Positions 1 through 7,378 of a stretch of DNA of 64,000 nt are shown here, one piece after another. The stretch covers positions 744,001-808,000 of the forward strand of contig NZ_JBHZRJ010000001.1 in NCBI RefSeq assembly GCF_043641555.1, written 5' to 3'. The first letter of the stretch is position 1, and each line of letters starts with the position of its first letter. This stretch comes from Saccharospirillum alexandrii_A. Lineage in GTDB: Bacteria; Pseudomonadota; Gammaproteobacteria; Pseudomonadales; Natronospirillaceae. A program made the position numbers and the translations under genes. The notes under the pieces were generated by a model. That model searched no databases and was not told the DNA's origin. It was given only the letters and a program-made list of their open reading frames with translations.

Positions 1-120
1 CAGTGTGCCTGAAACCCGGTATCGGATCAGCGCAAATGCCGCAACTGATTGATTCACAGAATGAATTCCTCTCATCAAGCGCTTGCGCCCGCCGGGGGGA
101 AGGGCGGTATAATGCGCGCC

Positions 121-606
121 ATGAGCAAATCCAAGAAAAGCACCGTCCACACAGGCGGTACCATCGCCCAGAATAAACGAGCCCGCCACGAATATCATAT
201 CGAAGAAAAGTATGAGGCCGGGCTGGTTCTGTTGGGCTGGGAAGTGAAAAGCCTGCGCGCAGGCAAGGCACAGCTGGTTGACAGCTATGTCATCTTCAAG
301 GACAACGAGGCCTGGCTGATTGGTGCCCATTTTTCACCGCTGGAAGCCGCCTCAACCCACGTGATTGCCGATCCGACGCGCACTCGCAAGCTACTGCTCA
401 ATCGCAAGGAGATCGATAAAATCTCCCGCCAGTCCGAGCAGGATGGCTATACCGCTGTCTGTTTGTCCCTGTTTTGGAAGAAAAACAAGGTCAAAGCCGA
501 CATTGCCCTGGTAAAAGGCAAGAAATTGCACGATAAGCGGGCAACTATCAAGGAACGCGAATGGGGCCGGCAGAAACAGCGGGTGCTGAAGGCGTATAAT
601 ACCTGA
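121..606 (+). CDS. smpB: SsrA-binding protein SmpB
   Basis: SmpB binds tmRNA and delivers it to stalled ribosomes for trans-translation in the cytoplasm. The ATG at 121 gives 161 residues, the usual family length; the frame stays open upstream to 49, but that extension has no SmpB-like sequence. Visible family features are the N-terminal IAQNKRARHEYHI block, the GWEVKSLRAG core of the beta barrel, and the basic C-terminal tail with GKKLHDKR followed by an Arg/Lys-rich helix that enters the decoding centre. It lies about 160 bp upstream of ssrA, its RNA partner, an arrangement common in gammaproteobacteria. The call is secure. Confidence 0.97.
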   Translation: MSKSKKSTVHTGGTIAQNKRARHEYHIEEKYEAGLVLLGWEVKSLRAGKAQLVDSYVIFKDNEAWLIGAHFSPLEAASTHVIADPTRTRKLLLNRKEIDKISRQSEQDGYTAVCLSLFWKKNKVKADIALVKGKKLHDKRATIKEREWGRQKQRVLKAYNT

Positions 607-763
607 CGCCTTCGTGTTAAACTGTACGGCCGTTGAAAGGGGCTTGAACTGTGTTGGTTCGGCACCATTTAACGGGTTGTAGAGAAGCTTGTATTAAGCG
701 TTTTAGAAGAACAGGAAGAACCACCAGAGTTTGGTCATCACGGATGAATGACACACCAGTTTC

Positions 764-1149
764 GGGGGCGACATGGCTTCGACGCGGGTTACAAAGCTCA
801 AGGTGCATGCCGAGATGGTAGCCAATCTCGTAAAACCAAAGCTGCAAACTCATAGTTGCAAACGATGACAACTACGAAGGTTACGCGCTAGCCGCATAAT
901 CCTTCAAACTGGACCCATTAACCGGTCCGGCGGTCACTGTCCTGTGCCTGAACGGGGCTGCTGACTGTCAATAATTCAGGATCGCAGTGTAAGGTTGTCT
1001 GGGCCGGAGCTGCTAAAACCTAATTCCAGGCTCCCCGAGTCGCACCTGTCCTTCGGTAACGGCAAGGGTAAATTAAAGAAGTGACTAAGCATGTAGGACC
1101 GAGAGTAGAGGGCTTGCGGACGCGGGTTCGATTCCCGCCGCCTCCACCA
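764..1149 (+). ncRNA. ssrA: transfer-messenger RNA (tmRNA)
   Basis: The 5' strand GGGGGCG (764-770) pairs with CGCCTCC just before the terminal ACCA at 1146-1149, forming the tRNA-like acceptor stem with one G-U pair. The T-arm sequence GGTTCGATTCC is at 1125-1135. The resume codon GCA at 858 opens a tag frame that ends in TAA at 897-899 and encodes ANDDNYEGYALAA, a 13-residue degradation tag ending in the ALAA typical of ClpXP/ClpAP substrates. Later segments contain the expected pseudoknot-rich sequence. The 3' end is the attachment site of the adjacent integrative element, which regenerates the gene intact. Confidence 0.96.
858..899 (+). other. tmRNA-encoded proteolysis tag frame
   Basis: The short frame inside ssrA is GCA then AAC GAT GAC AAC TAC GAA GGT TAC GCG CTA GCC GCA, closed by TAA. 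It begins at the resume codon after the tRNA-like half and gives the tag ANDDNYEGYALAA. Compared with the E. coli tag it keeps the AND start and the ALAA end, with a longer middle. Confidence 0.92.
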
Positions 1150-1151
1150 AT
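1125..1151 (+). repeat. attL: ssrA 3'-end core repeat
   Basis: A 27-bp sequence at the 3' end of ssrA, from GGTTCG through CCACCAAT, is repeated exactly at 6895-6921. It marks the left junction of the integrative element. Crossover in the T-arm/acceptor end keeps tmRNA functional, as for many tyrosine integrases that target ssrA. Confidence 0.92.
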
Positions 1152-1154
1152 ACC

Positions 1155-1176
1155 GGGGCTGGTAATAACCAGCCCC
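1155..1176 (+). terminator. hairpin just downstream of attL
   Basis: A 9-bp perfect stem, GGGGCTGGT / ACCAGCCCC, with an AATA loop begins five bases after the tmRNA CCA end. No T tract follows, so it may be an RNA processing or stability hairpin rather than a canonical terminator. It belongs to the element: the original ssrA terminator now lies beyond attR at 6923. Confidence 0.55.
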
Positions 1177-1232
1177 ACCCCCTTCAAACCCCGCTAGAAT
1201 GCGGGTTCCAGACCAGAGCGCAGTTTTGCCAG

Positions 1233-2693
1233 TTGGTCTCGGAAAGTCTCCAAAGGTCTCCAGAATGGCACAAATTGGGCACAAGCCTGATTGGTGTCAC
1301 GTCCATCAAGCTGATGGCCGCCTTCCTTGCCCGGCTCGTGACAAGGCTTCTGAAACAGACCGACACCCCCACCGAAGCACTCCAACAAGCCACACGGCTT
1401 GCAGAGTATCTAAACCTTACCGCACCCACCCCCAACCAGGGGCGCACGGCCGTCGGCTGCGCATCACGCCTGTCTGAGTCAGCCTGGTGGCGTCGACACT
1501 TAGAGCGGCACTATCGGCAGGCCATAGACAATAGCCACCGGGCATTAGGTCAGGTAAGGCACGGCTCAAGCCCCTACCTGGCTAAGCCCATCTTCAACGA
1601 ATACCTCCACGCCCAGGAATTGAGCCAAGCCTATTTGGCGCGCACCTTTATCGAAAGTGAAGACGGTGAACGCCTGTCATTGGCTGAAGTCAGTGAGCAT
1701 ACGGTGTCTAACCCGGCGGTTCGGCGGGCGGAGCTGATGACCCGAGTGCGAGGCATGGAAGAATATGCTCAAGCCCATGACTGTGCGGGTCTGTTCATCA
1801 CCTTAACCCTGCCGTCTGAGTTTCACGCTTCCCTAAAGAAAGGCTTCGTGAACCCCCGATACGATGGCAGCGACCCCAGAGCCGGAAACGATCACCTGGG
1901 CAAGTTGTGGTCCCTGATTCGGGCTAAAGTCCATCGAAACGACATCAACCCATTCGGCCTGCGAGTAGTTGAACCCCACCACGATGGCACCCCTCACTGG
2001 CATTTGATGCTGTTTACGCCAAGAGGGTCTGAGCAGTCCCTCGTGAGTATCTTCCGTGAGTACGTGCTCAAGGACTCAGAACGGCCGGATCTGTTAAAGC
2101 ACCGCCTCAAGATTGTCCATATCGACCCCGCCCGGGGCAGTGCTGCCGGATACGTGGCCAAATACGTGTCCAAGAACATCGACGGCGCCAATTTGAAAAC
2201 CGATCAGGCCGGGCGCCCCCTCCTTGATACACCAACCCGCATTCGCGCCTGGGCAAGCACCTGGCGTATCCGCCAGTTTCAAACGATTGGTGGCCCGGCT
2301 GTGGGCGTCTGGCGGGAATTAAGGCGTCTTCGGGATGGTCGGGGCTATGCCATGGGGGCCGCCTATGAAGCCGCTGACACCGGTGATTGGTTTGGTTTCA
2401 TGGAGGCCATGCAGCAAAAGCAGCTATGTGGTGAAGGTCGTGGTGTGGAGCTGATGCGGGCACACACCGAAACCGTTAACCGGGTAACGGGTGAAGTGGT
2501 GACTTCATACACCAACCGGTTTGGTGAACCCCTGCGCGGAAAGGTCATTGGAGTGTGCAGTGGCATCTTACGACTTCCGACGCGGACACGGCATTGGCTG
2601 GGTCAACAATTCGAACCGCTGAAACTGATAGGGCTTGCCGGCGTAGCCGGCAACCCTGTCAGTTTCAGCGGTAACTTGGACTTGTGTAAATAA
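1233..2693 (+). CDS. replication initiator, phage P2 gpA-like HUH endonuclease
   Basis: Superfamily I rolling-circle initiators nick the origin through a tyrosine and stay covalently attached to the 5' end. In this 486-residue reading the HUH motif is HWH at about residues 255-257 (within PHHDGTPHWHLML), followed by the paired tyrosines Y307 and Y311 in GYVAKYVSKN, the spacing typical of the P2 A family. It is shorter than P2 A (about 760 residues), and the C-terminal part has no recognisable helicase. The open frame begins at TTG 1233; the first ATG is at 1314 (residue 28), and neither has a good ribosome site, so the start is uncertain. The last 80 bases contain a 56-bp inverted repeat that may be the origin. 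Confidence 0.85.
   Translation: MVSESLQRSPEWHKLGTSLIGVTSIKLMAAFLARLVTRLLKQTDTPTEALQQATRLAEYLNLTAPTPNQGRTAVGCASRLSESAWWRRHLERHYRQAIDNSHRALGQVRHGSSPYLAKPIFNEYLHAQELSQAYLARTFIESEDGERLSLAEVSEHTVSNPAVRRAELMTRVRGMEEYAQAHDCAGLFITLTLPSEFHASLKKGFVNPRYDGSDPRAGNDHLGKLWSLIRAKVHRNDINPFGLRVVEPHHDGTPHWHLMLFTPRGSEQSLVSIFREYVLKDSERPDLLKHRLKIVHIDPARGSAAGYVAKYVSKNIDGANLKTDQAGRPLLDTPTRIRAWASTWRIRQFQTIGGPAVGVWRELRRLRDGRGYAMGAAYEAADTGDWFGFMEAMQQKQLCGEGRGVELMRAHTETVNRVTGEVVTSYTNRFGEPLRGKVIGVCSGILRLPTRTRHWLGQQFEPLKLIGLAGVAGNPVSFSGNLDLCK
2616..2671. repeat. 56-bp near-perfect inverted repeat, candidate origin
   Basis: The left arm starts CCGCTGAAACTGA at 2616 and the right arm ends TCAGTTTCAGCGG at 2671. Between them the stem continues through AGGG/CCCT and TTGCCGGC/GCCGGCAA to a three-base GTA loop. 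Only one wobble position and one bulged base interrupt about 26 pairs. It lies inside the 3' end of the initiator gene. The P2 origin also lies within its A gene, so this is a candidate double-strand origin or nick region; it could instead be a terminator-like structure. Confidence 0.75.
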
Positions 2694-2711
2694 CTGTACG
2701 GGACAGCCTAG

Positions 2712-2957
2712 ATGGCGCAAATCATGGAATTACCCATAGACGGATTCACTCTTAAAGAGGCAGTGACCTACGTGAATTTTCCAGTTGCTGACAAGGCAAA
2801 GCCTGCTTCTGAGCGTTACAAAATAGCAGAGCTGGGAATCATCGTGGGTGTATTAACAATGAACGATGAAGTGGAGCTCATCATCAAAATAGCAGACGGA
2901 GTTGAGCAGCTAACCCGGTCTGAGTTCACGGCTAGATTTGAGGTCGTCAATGATTGA
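2712..2957 (+). CDS. hypothetical protein in integrative element (81 aa)
   Basis: I do not recognise this protein. It starts 18 bp after the initiator gene and overlaps the next gene by 8 bp, so the three are probably one transcript. It is small, without membrane segments or cysteine motifs, and contains IDGFTLKEAVTYVNFP near the N terminus and acidic stretches later. The position directly after a rolling-circle initiator suggests an accessory replication or copy-control role, but nothing in the sequence proves this. Confidence 0.65.
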   Translation: MAQIMELPIDGFTLKEAVTYVNFPVADKAKPASERYKIAELGIIVGVLTMNDEVELIIKIADGVEQLTRSEFTARFEVVND

Positions 2958-3606
2958 GCCAATTGCCGATTGGGAAGACACCTTTACTCCCCTGGAGCTG
3001 TTTTTGGCAGGGGGAGCACAGTTTCCTTTTTGGATCGCCTCATGGGCTTACGCTGAATATCACGGGCCTTCAAAAGTCCGAGTAACTGGCTGGCTCTTCA
3101 TTGAAAAAGACGCGAAAGGCAGATGGGTTCAGCGTTCAAGTAAACGAAATCTGATGGGAACATCTGCTTTTGCTTGTGAGAGAGAAGGCCAGCCCGACAC
3201 GGTTCTGGCGATTCACGACATTGAAACCAAAGGGTGGTTGTCACCCACTCACCAAGGAATTAATGAGATGGCGAAAAAATTGAGAGACGGCAAAACACCG
3301 GAGGATTTGATGAACCTTCATGGTGAAAAACTGGCATCGCTCCAGTGTTTAACCAGTAACTGGCTACTAGAAAAACCGGTATTTGAAATTACTGGGATTT
3401 CCTATCGATCACCTGAGCAATCCAAGGGTGTTCGCATGATGGATATCATTGAGCAAGAGCGGGCAGGGAAGCTGAACATGGATCAGCAGCTCAAACCCTT
3501 CCTTAAGGGTCGGGTCTACGACAAAGATGGTCGGTTGGCATTCGAAGAGCAACTGCTCGATATGCAATCCGCCCCTGTTTGGCAAGTTTACTCATTGCAC
3601 GAGTAA
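2950..3606 (+). CDS. hypothetical protein in integrative element (218 aa)
   Basis: I do not recognise this protein. I chose the ATG at 2950, which overlaps the preceding stop in the usual coupled manner; a TTG at 2938 would add four residues. It is a soluble protein with an aromatic-rich N-terminal third (PFWIASWAYAEYHG) and a charged C-terminal half, no signal peptide and no metal-binding cluster. It ends 25 bp before the convergent membrane-protein gene. Confidence 0.65.
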   Translation: MIEPIADWEDTFTPLELFLAGGAQFPFWIASWAYAEYHGPSKVRVTGWLFIEKDAKGRWVQRSSKRNLMGTSAFACEREGQPDTVLAIHDIETKGWLSPTHQGINEMAKKLRDGKTPEDLMNLHGEKLASLQCLTSNWLLEKPVFEITGISYRSPEQSKGVRMMDIIEQERAGKLNMDQQLKPFLKGRVYDKDGRLAFEEQLLDMQSAPVWQVYSLHE

Positions 3607-3631
3607 CAGTGCTCGTTCTTTAACAAGCAGC

Positions 3632-4615
3632 TTAAGACAATGCGTGCCGCCCTGATAGCGTCATATGATCAAATGTGAATATATGCTCAGGGCTGTATCG
3701 GCATGCACCAACAAACCTACCTTTCATTCCGTGTCGCTTTGTACCTGGTTCCACGTATACCTTTCCCTCGCAAATGGGGCATACCGCGGTATAGGATTTT
3801 ATTCGGATAACACTTTTTGCCTTGGAGCCGCTTTTAGAAAAGCTATTCGGTTCTACCACCAGATAGGTTCTATCTATGAATTGGGGCGTAAGCCAGAACG
3901 GCGATTCAACGATCCCCTGATCACTGGCCTGGATGAATGGCCAAATAGCACTCAACACTATGGCAAAGACTGCTACCCCGGTGACTATCACCGCAGCCGC
4001 CAATTGCGGCATTTCAAGAACGACCGCAACTGAAGTCAGAATTCCAGTCAAAAAGATGATCACGAACGGGGCTAAACCAAACGACCACCTCACTGTGCTA
4101 GTCATTGCCAGCTCACCGAGTAGCTTTGATAAGCCGTGCATCTTAGGCATTGAGAACAGTTCGTATCTAATATTTGCCGTTTCATGCGTTCTATCGGTTA
4201 TCTGAGGTGTTGGTACCGGCTCTAGCGGTTCTGTGTCCAGGCAGAGGTACTTTCGTTTGTCCTGTGTGCTCGACTTGATCCTTAACCGCTGTCGCTTATC
4301 TGCTTTGATTAAGGACCTATCTAGTGAAGGCCGGAGACTGTCTAGGATTTCTGTCAACTTCTTGAGGTGCCGGTTTACGAACCTTCTGGCGTCTTCCGTG
4401 CTGTCAGTTCGTTTTATCTGATCGGCAACGTCTTTGACCGTGAATATGATTTTCTCTTCCGGGACACCTTGCTCAATCATTGACCGGGTCATTTCGATTA
4501 GGGTCCGCAAAACTGCAATCGGTCTCGATTCCGGGTCCAAGTCTTCAATGTTTTCCAGTGTGCTAAGGGTCGCTTCTGCTACTGACAGAGCTTCAAAAGT
4601 GGCTGACTTGTTCAT
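3632..4615 (-). CDS. membrane protein with C-terminal Cys/His cluster (327 aa)
   Basis: I do not recognise the family. The protein has a helical N-terminal half (about residues 1-150), two predicted membrane helices (about 178-200 and 205-227), and a C-terminal soluble domain with CPIC at 279-282 followed by C305 and H311, resembling a zinc ribbon. The start ATG at 4615 has a GAGG ribosome site. It is transcribed away from the excisionase/integrase genes, across a control region with phased repeats. A helical sensor, membrane helices and a zinc domain would fit an accessory defence or superinfection-exclusion protein, but this is speculation. Confidence 0.7.
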   Translation of the reverse strand: MNKSATFEALSVAEATLSTLENIEDLDPESRPIAVLRTLIEMTRSMIEQGVPEEKIIFTVKDVADQIKRTDSTEDARRFVNRHLKKLTEILDSLRPSLDRSLIKADKRQRLRIKSSTQDKRKYLCLDTEPLEPVPTPQITDRTHETANIRYELFSMPKMHGLSKLLGELAMTSTVRWSFGLAPFVIIFLTGILTSVAVVLEMPQLAAAVIVTGVAVFAIVLSAIWPFIQASDQGIVESPFWLTPQFIDRTYLVVEPNSFSKSGSKAKSVIRIKSYTAVCPICEGKVYVEPGTKRHGMKGRFVGACRYSPEHIFTFDHMTLSGRHALS

Positions 4616-4654
4616 TCCTCATTTCCTTGAAACCCGCATGGTTGCTGATATGTG

Positions 4655-4691
4655 ACCGGTACTTTACCGGTGCTTACCGGTCTAAACCGGC
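4655..4691. promoter_or_regulatory. phased CCGGT repeats in the divergent control region
   Basis: ACCGGT or ACCGGC hexamers start at 4655, 4666, 4676 and 4686, at intervals of 11, 10 and 10 bp, so they lie on one face of the helix. They sit between the divergently read membrane-protein gene (start 4615) and the excisionase gene (start 4736). They are a likely binding array for the excisionase or another element-encoded regulator. Confidence 0.65.
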
Positions 4692-4735
4692 TCAGACCAG
4701 TGGAGACTATAACCGAACCCACACAGGAGCAACAT

Positions 4736-4921
4736 ATGGGACGGTTTGTCACGGTTAAACGGTACGCAGAGCTTTCAGGCTACTCAGAGGAAGCCATACG
4801 CCAAAAGATTAAGAAGGGAGTGTGGAGGCTGACTCAACACGTTCGCAAGGCACCAGATGGTCGTTTAATGATTAATGTAGAGGAGATTGAAAAATGGATC
4901 GAAAACTGCCCAGAGGCGTAA
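4736..4921 (+). CDS. excisionase-like DNA-binding protein (Xis)
   Basis: This 61-residue protein has a winged-helix/MerR-like fold of the small excisionase type: VKRYAELSGYSEEAIRQKIKKGVW followed by KAPDGRLMINVEEIEKW. Such proteins bend DNA at att sites and bias the integrase toward excision. The ATG at 4736 is preceded by AGGAG at 4725-4729; the frame is open from 4652, but that upstream part crosses the regulatory repeats. It overlaps the integrase gene by 28 bp, which suggests translational coupling. Confidence 0.85.
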   Translation: MGRFVTVKRYAELSGYSEEAIRQKIKKGVWRLTQHVRKAPDGRLMINVEEIEKWIENCPEA

Positions 4922-5973
4922 CAGTGCGAGGCAACAGCCTGCAATTGAGCTTTTCTTACCAGGGACAGCGATTCAGGGAGTCACTACGAATGCCAGATAC
5001 CAAGCCTAATATAAAGGCAGCTGAGCTAAAGCTAGCTGCGATTCAGCATGATATTGCTATGGGCAAGTTCGACTATGGTCTTCACTTCCCAAGAAGCAAG
5101 CATGCAATGCGACTGAGCCAAAGCTTGCAACAATCTGTAACTATTGATCAAATTCTAAACGATTGGTTAAGGAGGGTAAAAGAAAGGACAGCGTATAGTA
5201 CTTTGAGAGACTATTCTTCTGCCGTCACTTATCACCTCATACCTCAGTTTGGCACGCTAAAAGTAATGGAACTTAAGTCTAGTCAGGTTGAAGAGTGGCT
5301 CAGTAGCCTTGATATTTCAGGGAAACGAAAGCGAAATATACTGATTCCGTTACGACAAGCGTTTGAAGATGCCGTATTCGACGGCCTTATAGAACAGAAC
5401 CCTATGCTTCGGGTCAGGAATCCAAAGCACGAACGATCCGAGCCTCGACCATTCAATCAGGATGAAGTAGATCGAATTCTATCGGTATTGGCTGGTGTAG
5501 AGCGAAATCTCATATGCTTCGCATTTGAAACCGGTTTGCGAACCTCAGAGTTGATTGCCCTTATGTGGAAAGATGTTGACTTAGAAAGTAAACAAATCCA
5601 TGTTCGTAGGGCATGTGTCAGGGGCCATATTAAAGAGACCAAAACAAGTTCAGGTTGGCGATCAGTTCCTTTGTCCCCAAGCGCATATGAGTCTTTAATA
5701 AGCCAGCAATTTCAGAGGTATAACCATGATTCTTTTGTATTTTACGACCCTAAGTCTATGAAGAGGTGGGGCGGTGATCAGATAATACGTAAAAGAGTCT
5801 GGAAGAAAGCTATTCAAGCATCGGGCGTTAAATATCGAAACCCATATCAAACTCGCCATACATATGCCTCTAGGCTATTGTCACAGGGAGAAAACCCGCT
5901 TAAGGTAGCTTATCAGATGGGGCACAAAGACTGGGGGATGATTAGAAGTGTATACGGAAGATGGGTTAAATGA
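4894..5973 (+). CDS. int: site-specific tyrosine integrase
   Basis: A 359-residue phage-type integrase that recombines the ssrA 3' end. An N-terminal arm-type DNA-binding domain (about 1-70, DUF3596-like) is followed by a SAM-like core-binding domain and a catalytic domain. Catalytic residues are R216 (GLRTSEL), K250, R321 in the box YQTRHTYAS, H344 in MGH, and the nucleophile Y354 in VYGRW. The tyrosine in place of the first box-II histidine occurs in this subfamily. The gene lies near attR with its excisionase immediately upstream. Confidence 0.95.
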   Translation: MDRKLPRGVTVRGNSLQLSFSYQGQRFRESLRMPDTKPNIKAAELKLAAIQHDIAMGKFDYGLHFPRSKHAMRLSQSLQQSVTIDQILNDWLRRVKERTAYSTLRDYSSAVTYHLIPQFGTLKVMELKSSQVEEWLSSLDISGKRKRNILIPLRQAFEDAVFDGLIEQNPMLRVRNPKHERSEPRPFNQDEVDRILSVLAGVERNLICFAFETGLRTSELIALMWKDVDLESKQIHVRRACVRGHIKETKTSSGWRSVPLSPSAYESLISQQFQRYNHDSFVFYDPKSMKRWGGDQIIRKRVWKKAIQASGVKYRNPYQTRHTYASRLLSQGENPLKVAYQMGHKDWGMIRSVYGRWVK

Positions 5974-6832
5974 GGACTTAGGCTCCTCCGTATTTTATCA
6001 TTATACCGACTCTGCAGGCCTGATAGGTATTTTAGCGTCTGAGTCAATTAGAATGACTCATATTAGGTATCTAAATGATGAAAAAGAGTTCACCTATTTT
6101 ATGGAGATATTTAATCGAGAATTTCAAAAATCTTATCGCCAGTTGGATAAGGAACGGGTAGATAAGTGTACAGAGATTCTTGACGTATTGAAGAATGTAA
6201 AAAACTCTACTCAGCTTTATATTGCCTCTTTTTGTGAGGATGGTGATCAATTGAGTCAATGGAGAGGGTATGCTAATGGCTCAGGTTATAGCCTAGGCTT
6301 TGCTGTAAAGGATCTAATAGAGCTAATGGGTATATCCTATGATGAGGTTATGAAAGCTAAAGCTTCAACTGATGTCGTTGCACCAAATGATAATGGAATA
6401 ATGTTGAGAAAAGTAATTTATGATCCTGAGGTAGTGAAAGAAAAGATCAGTAAGCTAGTTAACCTCCTTATGGAACTTGTATGTAATAGTGAGAGTAGTC
6501 AGGATGAAGAAACCAATTTCATTTTTGAAATGTTGAGTGCCTCCTCTATTTGTAAGCATCCATCATTTAAAGAAGAAAAGGAATGGCGATTGATTGCCAT
6601 CGAAGATGTTCATGAGCCGTATAGAGTAAAACTAAGGAGCGGTCCAAGAGGTGTTGTTCCCTATATAGAAGTGCCTTTATTGAGTATGCGTGATCAGTTT
6701 TTATTAAACAAAATTGTTATAGGACCTAGTCAGCATCAACAAGAGCAAAAGAATGGTATAGAGCTGTATATGAGGACAAACAGGAAGCAAATGGTTAATA
6801 TCGATGTTTCTGCATCGCCCTTTAGAGGTTGA
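5948..6832 (+). CDS. DUF2971 family protein, AT-rich cargo
   Basis: Translation from GTG 5948 gives 294 residues. The opening SSVFYHYTDSAGLIGIL, the block RMTHIRYLNDEKEF, and SQWRGYANGSGYSLGF in the middle match my recollection of the DUF2971 family, whose biochemistry is unknown. A later KEEKEWRLIAI segment is also typical. The gene overlaps the integrase end by 26 bp and ends about 60 bp before attR. Its base composition is clearly more AT-rich than the rest of the element, so it is probably a separately acquired cargo gene. Confidence 0.8.
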   Translation: MYTEDGLNEDLGSSVFYHYTDSAGLIGILASESIRMTHIRYLNDEKEFTYFMEIFNREFQKSYRQLDKERVDKCTEILDVLKNVKNSTQLYIASFCEDGDQLSQWRGYANGSGYSLGFAVKDLIELMGISYDEVMKAKASTDVVAPNDNGIMLRKVIYDPEVVKEKISKLVNLLMELVCNSESSQDEETNFIFEMLSASSICKHPSFKEEKEWRLIAIEDVHEPYRVKLRSGPRGVVPYIEVPLLSMRDQFLLNKIVIGPSQHQQEQKNGIELYMRTNRKQMVNIDVSASPFRG

Positions 6833-6894
6833 TGGAAATGACACAGAATGAGCGTGGTAGAGTGTAAGGTACTGATATGAAAGAAGATATTCAA

Positions 6895-6921
6895 GGTTCG
6901 ATTCCCGCCGCCTCCACCAAT
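6895..6921 (+). repeat. attR: second copy of the ssrA 3'-end core
   Basis: An exact 27-bp repeat of 1125-1151. The sequence before it (TATTCAA) differs from the tmRNA T-arm, so this copy is not part of a second functional tmRNA. It marks the right end of the integrative element. Confidence 0.92.
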
Positions 6922-6922
6922 C

Positions 6923-6959
6923 AAAAAAAGGGTCACCCTAAGGGGTGGCCCTTTTTTTT
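6923..6959 (+). terminator. original ssrA terminator, displaced by the element
   Basis: An A-rich upstream arm runs into AAAGGGTCACCC, loop TAAG, then GGGTGGCCC followed by eight T. The stem is about 14 bp with one wobble pair. It directly follows attR, so before integration it would have been the terminator of ssrA. Confidence 0.85.
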
Positions 6960-7378
6960 GATCCGCGAAGCGGGGCGTATCGTTCGCTAAAGCGTCCGGG
7001 TTCGACAAATCGGCAGGAAAGCCGATTTGGACGCCCGAAGGGCGCCCCGTAGGGGTGAGGCCCATGGATGGGCCGAATCATTCCCGCCGCCGTGCCTTAA
7101 GGAAGATATAAACCATACCCCAAAGGGTGGCCCTTTTTTTTGATCCGCGAAGCGGGGCGTATCGTTCGCTAAAGCGCCGGGTTCGACAAATCGGCAGGAA
7201 AGCCGATTTGGACGCCCGAAGGGCGCCCCGTAGGGGTGAGGCCCATGGATGGGCCGAATCATTCCCGCCGCCGTGCCTTAAGGAAGATATAAACCATACC
7301 CCAAAGGGTGGCCCTTTTTTTTGATCCGCGAAGCGGGGCGTATCGTTCGCTAAAGCGCCGGGTTTGACCATTCGCAGG
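6943..7378. repeat. tandem ~181-bp repeat, 2.4 copies
   Basis: The unit starting GGGTGGCCC begins at 6943, 7125 and 7306, periods of 182 and 181 bp, and the third copy diverges near 7374. Each unit contains a T-tract terminator hairpin (the second and third at about 7122-7141 and 7303-7322), a nested GC-rich inverted structure, a hairpin with an AGGAAA loop, a CGCCC-GAA-GGGCG hairpin, a GGCCCA-TGGA-TGGGCC hairpin, and the string ATTCCCGCCGCC, which matches the ssrA 3' end. Short open frames here are repeat artefacts. The stretch 7380-7634 holds only short hairpins and the upstream region of the MFS gene. Confidence 0.88.

Larger units (their letters stand above)
1150..6921. mobile_element. 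ssrA-integrated rolling-circle-type element (~5.8 kb)
   Basis: The element is delimited by the 27-bp ssrA repeats and contains, in order: a P2-A-like HUH replication initiator, two small unknown genes, a minus-strand membrane/zinc protein, an excisionase-like protein, a tyrosine integrase next to the right end, and a DUF2971 gene. No capsid, tail, portal, terminase or relaxase gene is present. It is best described as an integrative plasmid-like or phage-satellite-like element that could replicate by rolling circle after excision. Mobility and host range are inferred. Confidence 0.88.

Noticed and set aside
976..1284. Reading frames on both strands over the ssrA 3' half
   Set aside because: They overlap the tmRNA structure and the element end; no ribosome sites or protein-like composition.
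1150..6921. Defective P2-like prophage or classical PICI/P4 satellite
   Set aside because: Only the initiator is P2-like; there are no capsid, tail, terminase, P4 alpha or PICI primase genes, and the element is compact with intact ends, so decay of a prophage is not supported.
6987..7371. Proline/arginine-rich overlapping frames in the tandem repeats
   Set aside because: The same peptide recurs because the DNA repeats; the sequence is hairpins and terminators, not a gene.
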